From positions 1,612,001 through 1,676,000 of the forward strand of contig JASGKG010000001.1 of the NCBI GenBank assembly GCA_047600805.1: a stretch of DNA of 64,000 nt, read 5' to 3'. A model generated the notes under the pieces. That model had not been told where the DNA came from. It did not search any database and saw only the letters and a list, made by a program, of their open reading frames with translations. Of the stretch, positions 32,853 to 41,663 are shown one piece after another; the first letter of the stretch is position 1, and every line of letters starts with the position of its first letter. The DNA is from JADKHC01 sp047600805. Its GTDB lineage: Bacteria; Verrucomicrobiota; Verrucomicrobiia; Opitutales; Opitutaceae. Both the position numbers and the translations under genes were made by a program.

Positions 32853-33092
32853 ATGGCGCACAAAAAAGGTCAGGGAACATCAAGCAACGGCCGCGAGAGC
32901 GCATCGCAGCGTCTCGGCGTGAAGAAGTTCGGCGGTCAAGCTGTTATCGCCGGTAATATTCTCGTCCGCCAGCGCGGCACTCGTATCCACGCCGGACGTA
33001 ACGTCGGCGTCGGCCGCGATTGGACGCTCTTCGCGCTCAAGGATGGCACTGTCAAGTACGACAAGGTCCATCGCCGCGTCGAAATCGTCTGA
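32853..33092 (+). CDS. rpmA: 50S ribosomal protein L27
   Basis: L27, 79 residues, whose N-terminus reaches the peptidyl transferase centre. The start is MAHKKGQGTSSNGRES directly, without the cleavable extension found in Firmicutes. The core is RLGVKKFGGQAVIAGNI and GTRIHAGRNVGVGRD. Co-transcribed with rplU; the operon ends in a strong terminator. An obgE gene, common after rpmA, is absent. Confidence 0.97.
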   Translation: MAHKKGQGTSSNGRESASQRLGVKKFGGQAVIAGNILVRQRGTRIHAGRNVGVGRDWTLFALKDGTVKYDKVHRRVEIV

Positions 33093-33114
33093 ACCATCAG
33101 ACAGCGACACTTTG

Positions 33115-33150
33115 AAAACGCAGCCTTTACCGGCTGCGTTTTTTGTTTTT
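33115..33150 (+). terminator. Rho-independent terminator of rplU-rpmA
   Basis: An 11-bp stem (AAAACGCAGCC 33115-33125 with 33132-33142) and 6-nt loop lead into TTTTTTGTTTTT. A smaller hairpin (GTCTGA/TCAGAC, 33087-33102) covers the rpmA stop codon. Confidence 0.92.
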
Positions 33151-33176
33151 CATAGCGTCAACTCGCCGCCCCACCG

Positions 33177-33548
33177 ATGTCCGAACGCCTGACGGAACTT
33201 TTGCGCCAACGCTCGCTGCTGCAGGAGCATCTAGCTTGGTTGGACCGCGAAATCGCACAGGAATCTGGAGCGAGTACGGACATCGTAAACGTTCCTGCGA
33301 CGTCCACTACCGTCCCGCCGCTCCCGGCTAGAAATACCGCGCTTCCGAAGGCGTCGAATTCGTCGCTTACGGCCAACGACTCCACCGCAGAAAATATTCT
33401 CCACGAGTATCAGAACGATCCACGGGTGCTCGGCGAAGACACCCGCAAAGGCTGCCTACGACTGGCGTTGATCGGCGGCACTATCGGTCTCCTGCTGGCA
33501 GGCATCGTTTACGTGTTGTATGCACGCTATTTAGGGAGATGGTGGTAG
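33177..33548 (+). CDS. Small tail-anchored membrane protein of the actin-like locus
   Basis: Unrecognised 123-residue protein. The N-terminal coiled coil (MSERLTELLRQRSLLQEHLA, residues 1-30) is followed by a Ser/Thr/Pro-rich linker, a short charged segment (ENILHEYQNDPRVLGEDTRK, about 73-92) and a C-terminal transmembrane helix (ALIGGTIGLLLAGIVYVLYA, about 97-116) ending LGRWW. The topology suggests a cytoplasmic N-terminus tethered to the membrane. Its position 0.6 kb upstream of a MamK/MreB-like actin makes a membrane-anchor role thinkable, but this is inference. Confidence 0.65.
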   Translation: MSERLTELLRQRSLLQEHLAWLDREIAQESGASTDIVNVPATSTTVPPLPARNTALPKASNSSLTANDSTAENILHEYQNDPRVLGEDTRKGCLRLALIGGTIGLLLAGIVYVLYARYLGRWW

Positions 33549-33636
33549 TTCGGCATCTCGCCAGCAGCCGGTCTTTGCAGAGAATTAACATTTTTGGGCG
33601 AACCACCGCCAAAACCTTCGGTCTAGCCGAGGGATT

Positions 33637-34101
33637 TTGCCAGAAGTCCTCACAAAGCCGTTCACTCTTCAAGGCGCTCCGCGCGCGGAGCTCGCCCGGC
33701 TCTGTCGCCAGATCTGCCTTGCTCGCGAGCAAAGGTCGCTCTCACCCGTCACAGCCGAAGACGAATTTATCGCGGCTCTCACGACGGTGCGCGCCACGTA
33801 TGGCCCTGCGAGTGTTGACGAAAACGACCTAAAAGAAATCGTCGCGCTCGAAGAAAGCCGTGTGGCGGACGCTGCCGTCCTGGCTGAGCTCATCGCATCA
33901 CGCATTTCGACAACGCACCCCTTCGCGCAGCCCTTGAGCAACAGCCCTGCGCAACAGAAGAGTTCACCACCTGCCAGCGTGCCATCGAAAGTGTCCGCGC
34001 CACAACCTGCTCTCGCTACGCCGTCGCTCAACATCGCGGATCTCATCGACGGCATGCTCATGCAGGAAAAACGCGATCCCCGAACCTCAGGCCACCACTA
34101 A
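33637..34101 (+). CDS. Hypothetical protein preceding the MamK-like actin
   Basis: Unrecognised protein of 154 residues with a probable TTG start at 33637 (no ATG near; GAGGGA lies immediately upstream, closer than usual). Residues 1-95 look like a small helical domain (APRAELARLCRQICLAREQR, EDEFIAALTTVRATYG). Residues 96-130 are Pro/Ser/Ala-rich, and a short C-terminal helix (SLNIADLIDGMLMQEKR) could be a docking motif. It ends 39 bp before the actin gene, so the two are probably co-transcribed. Confidence 0.6.
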   Translation: MPEVLTKPFTLQGAPRAELARLCRQICLAREQRSLSPVTAEDEFIAALTTVRATYGPASVDENDLKEIVALEESRVADAAVLAELIASRISTTHPFAQPLSNSPAQQKSSPPASVPSKVSAPQPALATPSLNIADLIDGMLMQEKRDPRTSGHH

Positions 34102-34140
34102 TTTCCAGCGTCGGTTCAACCAGAATAAACCCATTCTCTT

Positions 34141-35295
34141 ATGAGTACACCCGCCGTTGAAAATAAAACTCCATCCACTACCCCTGCGTCGCAAACTCCG
34201 CCGGCCGCTCAACCCCGGACGGGGAAACCTGCCGCTAAGACAATCTTAGCCGGATTCGATCTCGGCACGAATAAATCGTGCATCCTCGCCGGTCCCGCCG
34301 GACAAAACGATATCACGCTCAGCAAAGTTCTCCCCTCCGTCGTGGGCTACGTCAAAGAAGGCATCGTCGACGGAATCATCGCCGGCAACGCTAGCATTCT
34401 TTATGGCGAAGATGCGCTCGCGAACATGATCCACGTGGATCTGATCGCACCGATCGCGGAAGGCGTGATCGCCCACCCGGCGGCCGCGCGCGATTTTTTT
34501 CAACGCGTGCGCTCGCTGATCGATCCGACCAACCAATCTGAGATCCGCATCGTGGTCGGCATTCCGGCCAACGCCGATGAGCGTGCCCGCGAAGACATTC
34601 GCCAATGCTCGCTGGGGATTTTCGACCGTATTCTCCTGATCCCCGAGCCCTTTCTCGCCGCGCTCGGCTTCCGTGACGACTCACGCGTGGGCCAACCGGG
34701 TTACGTCGATCCGGTCACGAATTCTCTCTTTATCGATATCGGCGGCGGCACGAGCGATCTCTGCCGCATACAAGGTTATTTTCCGTCACAGGAAGATCAG
34801 CTCTGCGTGTCGTTTGCCGGCGATGCGATCGACGAAATTCTGCACGCCGAACTCGACCGGCTTTATCCGAACAACGGGCTTTCGCGGCACAAAGTTCGCG
34901 AAATCAAGGAAGCTCATTCGTACGTCGGTCCCGTCCGCAAGCCGATCGATGTACGCGTGATCATCGGCGGCAAAGCGCACATGCTCGAACTCGGTGAAGC
35001 GCTCGGTCGCGCCGCGAACGCTCTGATTGATAAAATCTATCCGGCGCTCACGGCGCTGATCAGCCGCGCATCATCTGATTCCGTAATCACGCTCTTGCAG
35101 AATATCATCATCACGGGAGGCGGCTCGCAGATCAAAGGCATCGACACGGTGCTTCAAAAGAGGCTCGCCGATGATGGCTTCGAAAACCCGAAGGTGAAAT
35201 TGGCCGGACAGGATTACAAACGCTACGTCGCCATGGGCGCGCTGAAAGCCGCGCGGGCCGCGCGCGAAAATCAGTGGCAATATTTGTTGAGATAA
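34141..35295 (+). CDS. MamK/MreB-like bacterial actin
   Basis: Actin-fold ATPase of 384 residues, expected to polymerise into cytoplasmic filaments. A Pro/Thr/Ala-rich tail (1-33) precedes phosphate-1 loop AGFDLGTNKSC (37-47), connect region IVVGIPANADERAR, phosphate-2 loop FIDIGGGTSDLCR (197-209) and adenosine motif LQNIIITGGGSQIKGI (319-334). PSVVGY near 65-70, EPFLAALGF, the EDQ after phosphate-2 and the aromatic C-terminus (ENQWQYLLR) resemble MamK more than cell-shape MreB. There is no mreC/mreD neighbour, so it is not the rod-shape operon, and no other magnetosome gene is present. Two small unknown genes upstream are the likely partners. Confidence 0.85.
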   Translation: MSTPAVENKTPSTTPASQTPPAAQPRTGKPAAKTILAGFDLGTNKSCILAGPAGQNDITLSKVLPSVVGYVKEGIVDGIIAGNASILYGEDALANMIHVDLIAPIAEGVIAHPAAARDFFQRVRSLIDPTNQSEIRIVVGIPANADERAREDIRQCSLGIFDRILLIPEPFLAALGFRDDSRVGQPGYVDPVTNSLFIDIGGGTSDLCRIQGYFPSQEDQLCVSFAGDAIDEILHAELDRLYPNNGLSRHKVREIKEAHSYVGPVRKPIDVRVIIGGKAHMLELGEALGRAANALIDKIYPALTALISRASSDSVITLLQNIIITGGGSQIKGIDTVLQKRLADDGFENPKVKLAGQDYKRYVAMGALKAARAARENQWQYLLR

Positions 35296-35324
35296 ACTGG
35301 ACGCATTTTCCAGTCGCTCTCAGG

Positions 35325-35355
35325 AGGCGGACGTCAACCCCACGTCCGCCTTTTT
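35325..35355 (+). terminator. Rho-independent terminator after the actin-like gene
   Basis: A 10-bp stem (AGGCGGACGT 35325-35334 with 35342-35351) and 7-nt loop are followed by a T-run, TTTTTC. Confidence 0.9.
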
Positions 35356-35357
35356 CA

Positions 35358-37592
35358 TTACTGAGATGCTCGGATCGTATGTGCACTCCACCAGTTCCAC
35401 CACTTTGGGAATTGAGTCCTTATAAGATAATATTCATTGAACGGTCTATCGTCGGAGAGTGTGTACACATTTGGCTCCGCATCAGCAACTGACTTGGACG
35501 AAAACTCCCGACTCAAAAAGAAGCCAAAGACCTGAACTGCTTTCCATTGCGGAGTCCATTCCAGAAGATCCTTGGTAGCCTCCGGTGGCAGCTTCTTGGC
35601 TAGTTGCTCAGCCGAACACGGAGGCAAAGGAACATCGCTACAGGTAATATGTATCCCTCCTTCAAAGGAGCCGAATACACTTACATATTTAAAGACCTCT
35701 CGTGCGCTCCTCACCATACTGGACCTTACTGCCGCACTCGTACCAGGCACCCAATGTTGCAGTATACCTCCAACTTTGAGCCGTCGTTTCGCAATCGAAT
35801 AAAACTCCTTTGAATAAAGAAGGCTGGTGGCAGCCGCCTCGACGGGAGGAGGTGGGTCGAGCGTGATAACATCGTATGACCTGGTTGTCCGCTGCAAATA
35901 TCGTCTTCCGTCATCAACTATTATGCGGCCCCGTGGATTTTTGGCGACTTGCTCCGCATCGCGGTGGAACATAGGAAAAACCTTAGGGACGCCAGGTACG
36001 AGATCCACGACATCGACCCGAGCGCCCCAAGAAAGAGCAGACCTGAATGTCGTGCCCATACCAAAACAAATCACCAGAACGTCGTCGGGAGCTCTCGCGA
36101 GTAAAGCCATAGGAAGGTGAGCCATTACTTTCGTCACTGGATGCTTCACTGTCATACCATAACCATTAACAAGCAGCTGATCTCGCGCCCCTCCTCCAAT
36201 AGCGACGGTTGTCGCCTCAAAGTCGCGCTCGATCAGTACATTTCCTTCCGCTTTCAACTTCATAGCATCGTACACGGACAGGGTTCCAGACCACATCAGA
36301 ATCGCAGCCACCACACAGCAATAGCACACCAATCGCACCCGCAACGTCACTCGTCCTTCTCGACGATTGCGTACGAGTTCCTTTGCTGCCCAGATAAAAA
36401 GCGGAAGGATCAGAAAACCCAAGGCAGTCTTCTCGCTCAAGTTAGGCAAAAGAACAAAACTCGTCACTAAAGGTCCTAATATACACCCCGCAATATTCAT
36501 CGCGTATGCCTTTCCCGCTATATTCGGCGCACCGCCCGAAACATCGTCGACCAGTAACGGGGTCAGGTATCCCATCACAAACGAAAAAGGCGCTACCCCA
36601 AGTATAAGCCGCAAATTAGGAGTAAATACCTCCGTTGGTAGAAAAAAGTCGGTGCAGAGGAGGGTGAATATGCCGCCTGCACCTGCGACAGAAAGCACAA
36701 CCAATAATGGTATGCGGAGGCCGGCTTCCGCATTACGCCGGTACGTAAGAGACCCGAGAAAGTTCGTGAGCAAGTATACACTAAGTATTTTGGCGAATGC
36801 ATATACCGAAGTCTCTAAATAAGCAGTATACAGTCTAAACCACACTATCTCCACTCCCATGGTTATCATGCCAGTCAGAAACAGCAACGTCACCGCCCCG
36901 GAGGGCACCTGTTTCACCGGCACAGGGGGAGATATACCCTCGACGCCCGACGTCGGACGACTTCCTTCTCTCTGTGCCACGAGCAGCGCAAGCACACCAA
37001 TCGAGACGTTGATCAAGATCGGAACACCTAAGGTTCCACGAAAACCTAAATGCTCGACCAGCACTAAAGCAGTCAGCAGCGTCCCGCACGTAGCACCCAG
37101 CAGATTTGCTACGTAAAGAAAGCTAAAAGAGCGCACTGCTACGACGCCAGAGCGGCGCACAATCCCCATTCCGATAGGTAGGGTCATCCCCATCGCAGTC
37201 GTAAAAGGGAGAACTATAGCCGTTATAAAGAGAAGAACCACACCATAGTGGCCGGCTGAGGCCCATTCGATATTCTTCAATTGATCCTCAAGTAAAGCAC
37301 GAGCATATCCTATCAAAATACCTACTACAAAACCTCCAATCGCGATAAACAATTCACAGCACGCGTATATCGTGAGCACGCGACGCAAATTATAGCCGTC
37401 TAGTCTGTCCCTAAGCCGTGCGGCTATATAGCTTCCAAGCCCCAGTCCCGCCATAAAAACAGACAGTACGATGGATACAAGAGGGGCGTTGCAGCCAAAC
37501 GCCGCCATGCTGAGTCGAACCCAAACCACCTCGTACACCAAAGAACAAAATCCCGACAAGAAGAAAAAAAGAAGCAAAAGCCGAATATTCAT
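35358..37592 (-). CDS. Membrane-fused spermidine-synthase-like protein
   Basis: Fusion of an N-terminal multi-helix membrane domain (about a dozen hydrophobic segments, residues 1-440) and a C-terminal SpeE-like Rossmann domain (about 480-680), 744 residues. ATG 37592 gives MNIRLLLLFFFLSGFCSLVYEVVW, the usual start. The SAM-site-like motif is degenerate (VICFGMGTTFRSALSWGARV), followed by VVDLVPGV and LDPPPPVEAA, where aminopropyltransferases have DLTDP-like motifs. The substrate is therefore uncertain, and polyamine synthesis should not be assumed. Base composition is clearly more AT-rich, with AGA, ATA and CTA codons rare in neighbours, suggesting acquisition. It lies between two convergent or downstream housekeeping units. 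Confidence 0.8.
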   Translation of the reverse strand: MNIRLLLLFFFLSGFCSLVYEVVWVRLSMAAFGCNAPLVSIVLSVFMAGLGLGSYIAARLRDRLDGYNLRRVLTIYACCELFIAIGGFVVGILIGYARALLEDQLKNIEWASAGHYGVVLLFITAIVLPFTTAMGMTLPIGMGIVRRSGVVAVRSFSFLYVANLLGATCGTLLTALVLVEHLGFRGTLGVPILINVSIGVLALLVAQREGSRPTSGVEGISPPVPVKQVPSGAVTLLFLTGMITMGVEIVWFRLYTAYLETSVYAFAKILSVYLLTNFLGSLTYRRNAEAGLRIPLLVVLSVAGAGGIFTLLCTDFFLPTEVFTPNLRLILGVAPFSFVMGYLTPLLVDDVSGGAPNIAGKAYAMNIAGCILGPLVTSFVLLPNLSEKTALGFLILPLFIWAAKELVRNRREGRVTLRVRLVCYCCVVAAILMWSGTLSVYDAMKLKAEGNVLIERDFEATTVAIGGGARDQLLVNGYGMTVKHPVTKVMAHLPMALLARAPDDVLVICFGMGTTFRSALSWGARVDVVDLVPGVPKVFPMFHRDAEQVAKNPRGRIIVDDGRRYLQRTTRSYDVITLDPPPPVEAAATSLLYSKEFYSIAKRRLKVGGILQHWVPGTSAAVRSSMVRSAREVFKYVSVFGSFEGGIHITCSDVPLPPCSAEQLAKKLPPEATKDLLEWTPQWKAVQVFGFFLSREFSSKSVADAEPNVYTLSDDRPFNEYYLIRTQFPKWWNWWSAHTIRASQ

Positions 37593-37753
37593 AGGGTGAA
37601 GAAAGCGAAATAGATATGGAGGATGCCAACGCTGTGGCCCCGAACGCAAGCACCGCGCATTCTGAACCAACCCAAAACAGCCACACGGCAGATTTGTTTA
37701 CAGGGTTTTAACCCACCTTGCAGGCTACTGCGCAGTCAGGCCTAAGAGCAAAA

Positions 37754-38842
37754 TCAACTCGCTGCGGGATAACTCCCCAGCCACTTAACCATTGGGCAGA
37801 AGGTACGAAGCTCGGAAATGGCTTCGCGCATTGCTGGATCGTCGTGATGTCCAACCACGTCGACGAAGAAAAAGTAATCCCAGGCTTTCCGCTTTGTCGG
37901 CCGAGACTCGATTTTCGAGAGACTAATCCCTCGCGAGGCGAAAGGCTGCAGCATGTGCAGCAACGAGCCTGAATGAGCCGAGGCTTCTTCACCGAGCCCG
38001 ATCAAGAGGCTGGTCATGTCGCGGCCGTTGCCTACGGAACCTGACGGCGTTTTGCCGATCACGACGAAGCGGGTCGTATTGTTCGACTTGTCTTGAATGT
38101 TCTTCTCGACAATCGGCACGCCATAGACTGTTGCGGCGAGTTCGTTCGCCACGCCGGCAGCGCCCTCTTCGTCACGCGCGATTTGCACCGCACGCGCGGT
38201 GCTCGGGGCATCGACCCACTGCGCGTGCGGCAGGTAACGTTGCAGCCAGAGACGACACTGCGCCAAGGCCGTGTCCTTGGAGTAAACCTTCGTGATTTTC
38301 TCGAGCGGCGAGCGCGAGATAAGGCAAAACGGAATTTCGAGATAAAGTTGCGAGACAATCTTCAGATCCGAACTAACAAACTGATCCAAGGCATCGCGCA
38401 CGGAACCTTCCGTGGAATTCTCGACCGGTACGATGCCGTAATCGCTTTCTCCGCGGTCCACGGCCGTGAAAATATCCGCAAACGTCGCCAACGCGTGATA
38501 ATTCACGCTGGCGCCGAATTTTTTCATAGCCGCCTGATGGCTGTTCGTCGCCTCGGGTCCGAGATAAGCGATCACCAGCGGCTTTTCCAATGCGATCGCC
38601 GCGGACATGATCTCGCGATAGATCGCGTGGAGCGCATCGTTGCGAATTGGACCCTTGTTAAGTGCAGCGACTTTGCGCAAGACCGCGTCTTCACGCTCGG
38701 CAACATAGATCTGTCCCCCGTTGCTGCGTTTTACTTTGCCGATCTCAGCGGCCAACGCGAGGCGCTGATTGAGCATCTCGACGATTTGGTGGTCGATTTG
38801 ATCAATCTGCTCTCTGATCGGCGTTAGCTGGTCCTTGCTCAT
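37754..38842 (-). CDS. pheA: Bifunctional chorismate mutase/prephenate dehydratase
   Basis: P-protein of phenylalanine synthesis, 362 residues. Chorismate mutase domain (1-90, IDQIDHQIVEMLNQRLALA), prephenate dehydratase (about 93-275, AYLGPEATNSHQAA, PVENSTEGSV, NNTTRFVVIG) and the regulatory ACT domain (285-360, GSLLHMLQPFASRGISLSK then ESRP), which binds phenylalanine in the family. The start lies next to the end of scpB on the same strand, so the two are co-transcribed. Confidence 0.96.
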   Translation of the reverse strand: MSKDQLTPIREQIDQIDHQIVEMLNQRLALAAEIGKVKRSNGGQIYVAEREDAVLRKVAALNKGPIRNDALHAIYREIMSAAIALEKPLVIAYLGPEATNSHQAAMKKFGASVNYHALATFADIFTAVDRGESDYGIVPVENSTEGSVRDALDQFVSSDLKIVSQLYLEIPFCLISRSPLEKITKVYSKDTALAQCRLWLQRYLPHAQWVDAPSTARAVQIARDEEGAAGVANELAATVYGVPIVEKNIQDKSNNTTRFVVIGKTPSGSVGNGRDMTSLLIGLGEEASAHSGSLLHMLQPFASRGISLSKIESRPTKRKAWDYFFFVDVVGHHDDPAMREAISELRTFCPMVKWLGSYPAAS

Positions 38843-39825
38843 GGTTTAAGTCTGAGGCTTGTCGGTTTCCGAAGGTTGTTCGGCCGCGGGCGCAGGCACC
38901 TCTTCGGCAGCGGGCACCAGGGCGTCTTGGTGTACCGAAACCGTTTCCATGCTGGGCGACGCGCCCTCGCCTTCTTCCAATGGCAGCCCCATCTCTTTAT
39001 CGGTCGGCGTACGCGGGTTGATCGCGTTCTGCAGCCATTCGTCAATCTGGCGCGGGGAAAGAACATCCGAAGCTGGCAACTCGACGAGCGATTTGACCCC
39101 GACGTAATCGAGGAACTTGTCAGTCGTACCGTACTGAAGCGGCCGACCAGGAGATCCGCCCGCCCGACGATATAGACGAGCTCGCGCTCGAGCAGTTTGT
39201 TGACGCCCGCTTCGGCCGAGACTCCGCGAATCGCTTCGATTTCGGTGCGCGTGACCGGCTGGCGATACGCGATGATCGCCAGCGTTTCTTGGGCAGACTG
39301 CGAAAGTTTCACCGGAGGCGGTTCGTCGCGCAAAATACGAATCCAACGGGCAAACCGCGGATGCGTCACGAGGCGATAACCAGTTGGTCCCTCCACGAGC
39401 AGGAACACGTCGTTGGAGGCGCGGAATTCCGCAGCGATGGCATCCATGGCCTCACGGATTTGCGTCGCCGTGACCAGCGAGGGCACGTCGTGATAAAGCT
39501 CGTGATCTTCCGGCGCAACGGGCGCTTCGGCTAAAACCTCTGCCACCTCGGCAGTGCCGTCCACTCCCGCCGCAGCCTCGGTCGCGAGCGGAGCGGGCGT
39601 TTCAGAGACGGGCGCGTCTTGCTCTTCGGCCGCAGGCTCGGAAGCGGGCTCGGCAGCCGCCGGCGATTCAGTTGCGGGAGCGGTCGGCTCTTCGCTTTCC
39701 GTCATGATCGGCAACTTTGCCTGATCATGAAAACGTTCGATCGCCGCCTGCACGTCTTTGACGGACAGCGGCTGGCTGGAAGAGAAAAGCAGTGCCTTGA
39801 GCACCTTCTGAAGATTGAAAGCCAT
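38839..39825 (-). CDS. scpB: SMC-Scp complex subunit ScpB with an apparent one-base frameshift
   Basis: Segregation and condensation protein B, two winged helices that clamp ScpA in the SMC condensin. The N-terminus is normal (MAFNLQKVLKALLFSSSQPLS) but carries an Ala/Pro/Glu-rich insert at about 42-95. The family core SQSAQETLAIIAYRQPVTRTE is intact. After GRAD near 39150 the 328-residue frame turns into a basic, unrelated tail ending at 38839. The -1 frame instead continues with GRPLQYGTTDKFLDYVGVKS, the ScpB signature, down to a stop at 38846. One missing base in a C-run (G-run on the plus strand, about 39148-39153) explains this. It could be a sequencing error, a real mutation, or slippage. 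The corrected protein would end 3 bp before pheA. Confidence 0.88.
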   Translation of the reverse strand: MAFNLQKVLKALLFSSSQPLSVKDVQAAIERFHDQAKLPIMTESEEPTAPATESPAAAEPASEPAAEEQDAPVSETPAPLATEAAAGVDGTAEVAEVLAEAPVAPEDHELYHDVPSLVTATQIREAMDAIAAEFRASNDVFLLVEGPTGYRLVTHPRFARWIRILRDEPPPVKLSQSAQETLAIIAYRQPVTRTEIEAIRGVSAEAGVNKLLERELVYIVGRADLLVGRFSTVRLTSSSITSGSNRSSSCQLRMFFPRARLTNGCRTRSTRVRRPIKRWGCHWKKARARRPAWKRFRYTKTPWCPLPKRCLRPRPNNLRKPTSLRLKP

Positions 39826-39991
39826 GCGAGTAACAGGGGCCAGTGAATGCGAGCACAGGACTGCGAAGCAATCCAGAAAACCACGGTCCTCAAAAGCAGC
39901 GGATATCGAGCTAAATCACTAACGAGAGAGCCGGTTTTTCGTTTTTTTGCTCTGCATTTTTAGAAAGGCGCTCCATGTTTCCGCTTTCTCC

Positions 39992-41563
39992 ATGAGCTGG
40001 TCACGTTTCAAAAAATACTTCTACCAGAACCGCGAACTTGGATTCGCCCTCGATTTCAGCCGCATCCCCTTCCCCGACGATTTTTTCAGCGCGATGGAGG
40101 TGCGCATGCAACAGGCCTTTACCGCCATGGCCGAATTGGAACGCGGCGCCATCGCCAACCCTGACGAGAAGCGTATGGTTGGGCATTACTGGCTGCGCTC
40201 ACCGTCGCTCGCTCCTTCACCCGAGCTGCGGACGGAAATTTCTGATGCGCTGACACGGATAGAAGATTTCACCGAGCAAGTGCATGACGGCCGCATTTCT
40301 GCTCCCGGTGGGAAAAAATTTACCGAACTGCTCGTCATCGGCATCGGCGGTTCGGCTCTCGGGCCTCAGCTCGTCAACCATGCTCTCGGTCATCCCGGCA
40401 AAGACAAGATGACGGTGACGTTTTTCGACAACACCGACCCGGACGGCATCGATTACGCGCTAGCGCAACTCGCCGGTAAACTCCCGGAGACCCTCGCCAT
40501 CGTGATTTCGAAATCGGGTGGCACGGTCGAGACGCGAAACGGCCAACTCGAAGCGATCGCCGCCTTCAAAGCCGCCGGTCTGGACTACAAGAAACATTTC
40601 GTCGCCGTCACTGGCGCGGGTTCCAAGCTTGAACAAACCGCGATCAAAGACGGCTGGCTCGCTCGTTTCCCGATGTGGGATTGGGTTGGTGGTCGCACGT
40701 CCGAACTCAGCGCTGTCGGCCTGCTGCCGGCCGCCCTGCAGGGCATCGACATCCAGGAACTCCTCGACGGCGCAGCGGCCATGGACAACGTCACCCGCGA
40801 GCCCGTCACCGCAAAAAATCCGGCTGCTCTGCTCGCTCTGATGTGGCATTTCGCGACCGAAGGCCGTGGCTCAAAGGACATGGTTGTTCTGCCCTACAAG
40901 GACCGCTTGCTGCTCTTCTCGCGTTATCTCCAGCAGCTGGTTATGGAATCGCTCGGCAAGGAACTCGACCTCGAAGGCCGCGTGGTTAACCAAGGTATTT
41001 CAGTCTACGGCAACAAAGGCTCCACCGATCAACACGCGTACGTCCAACAGCTGCGCGAGGGCGTGAACAACTTTTTCGTGACGTTCATCGAGGTTCTCAA
41101 GGATCGCGCGGGTTCGTCGATGGAAGTCGAGCCGGGCGTCACATCTGGCGACTATCTGCAAGGCTTTTACCTCGGCACTCAGGCCGCGCTGAGCGAAAAG
41201 AACCGCTCTTCGATCACCATCACGGTCAATGACGTTTCGCCGCGCACTCTGGGTATGTTGATCGCGCTTTATGAACGCGTCGTCGGCCTTTATGCAGCGC
41301 TGATCGGCATCAACGCCTATCATCAGCCCGGCGTCGAAGCCGGCAAAAAGGCCGCGACCAGCGTAATCTCGCTCAAGCTCAAAATCTCCGCCGCGCTCAA
41401 GGCGAATCCCGGCAAAGCCTACACGGCAGAAACGCTCGCAAACGAAATCGGCGCAGCCGAGCAGGCCGAGCTGGTTTTCAAGGTCCTCGAGCATCTCGCC
41501 GCAAACGGCGGCGCACGAAAAGCCGCGAAAACGCCGTGGTTTGAAAGCACTTATTCAGCGTAA
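39992..41563 (+). CDS. pgi: Glucose-6-phosphate isomerase
   Basis: Glycolytic isomerase of 523 residues. ATG 39992 (MSWSRFKKYFYQNRELGF) is chosen over an upstream in-frame start. Motifs are VIGIGGSALGPQLV, VISKSGGTVETRN (sugar-phosphate binding SIS loop), GGRTSELSAVGLLPA and GNKGSTDQHAYVQQLREG with the catalytic His region. This is the type shared with cyanobacteria and plants. Divergent from scpB over 166 bp. Confidence 0.95.
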   Translation: MSWSRFKKYFYQNRELGFALDFSRIPFPDDFFSAMEVRMQQAFTAMAELERGAIANPDEKRMVGHYWLRSPSLAPSPELRTEISDALTRIEDFTEQVHDGRISAPGGKKFTELLVIGIGGSALGPQLVNHALGHPGKDKMTVTFFDNTDPDGIDYALAQLAGKLPETLAIVISKSGGTVETRNGQLEAIAAFKAAGLDYKKHFVAVTGAGSKLEQTAIKDGWLARFPMWDWVGGRTSELSAVGLLPAALQGIDIQELLDGAAAMDNVTREPVTAKNPAALLALMWHFATEGRGSKDMVVLPYKDRLLLFSRYLQQLVMESLGKELDLEGRVVNQGISVYGNKGSTDQHAYVQQLREGVNNFFVTFIEVLKDRAGSSMEVEPGVTSGDYLQGFYLGTQAALSEKNRSSITITVNDVSPRTLGMLIALYERVVGLYAALIGINAYHQPGVEAGKKAATSVISLKLKISAALKANPGKAYTAETLANEIGAAEQAELVFKVLEHLAANGGARKAAKTPWFESTYSA

Positions 41564-41663
41564 TCCTCAGCTCGAAGACGTAAGTCCAAGGAACACTTGC
41601 ACCTACCGCCAGTCTCCGAGCTCTGGCTTGCACTCAATCGCTCCCGCTCTTTATTCGATAATC

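Noticed and set aside
33539..33832. 97-residue plus-strand frame overlapping the gene at 33637
   Set aside because: The other frame has better helical composition and joins closely to the actin gene. This frame is Arg/Ser-rich shadow.
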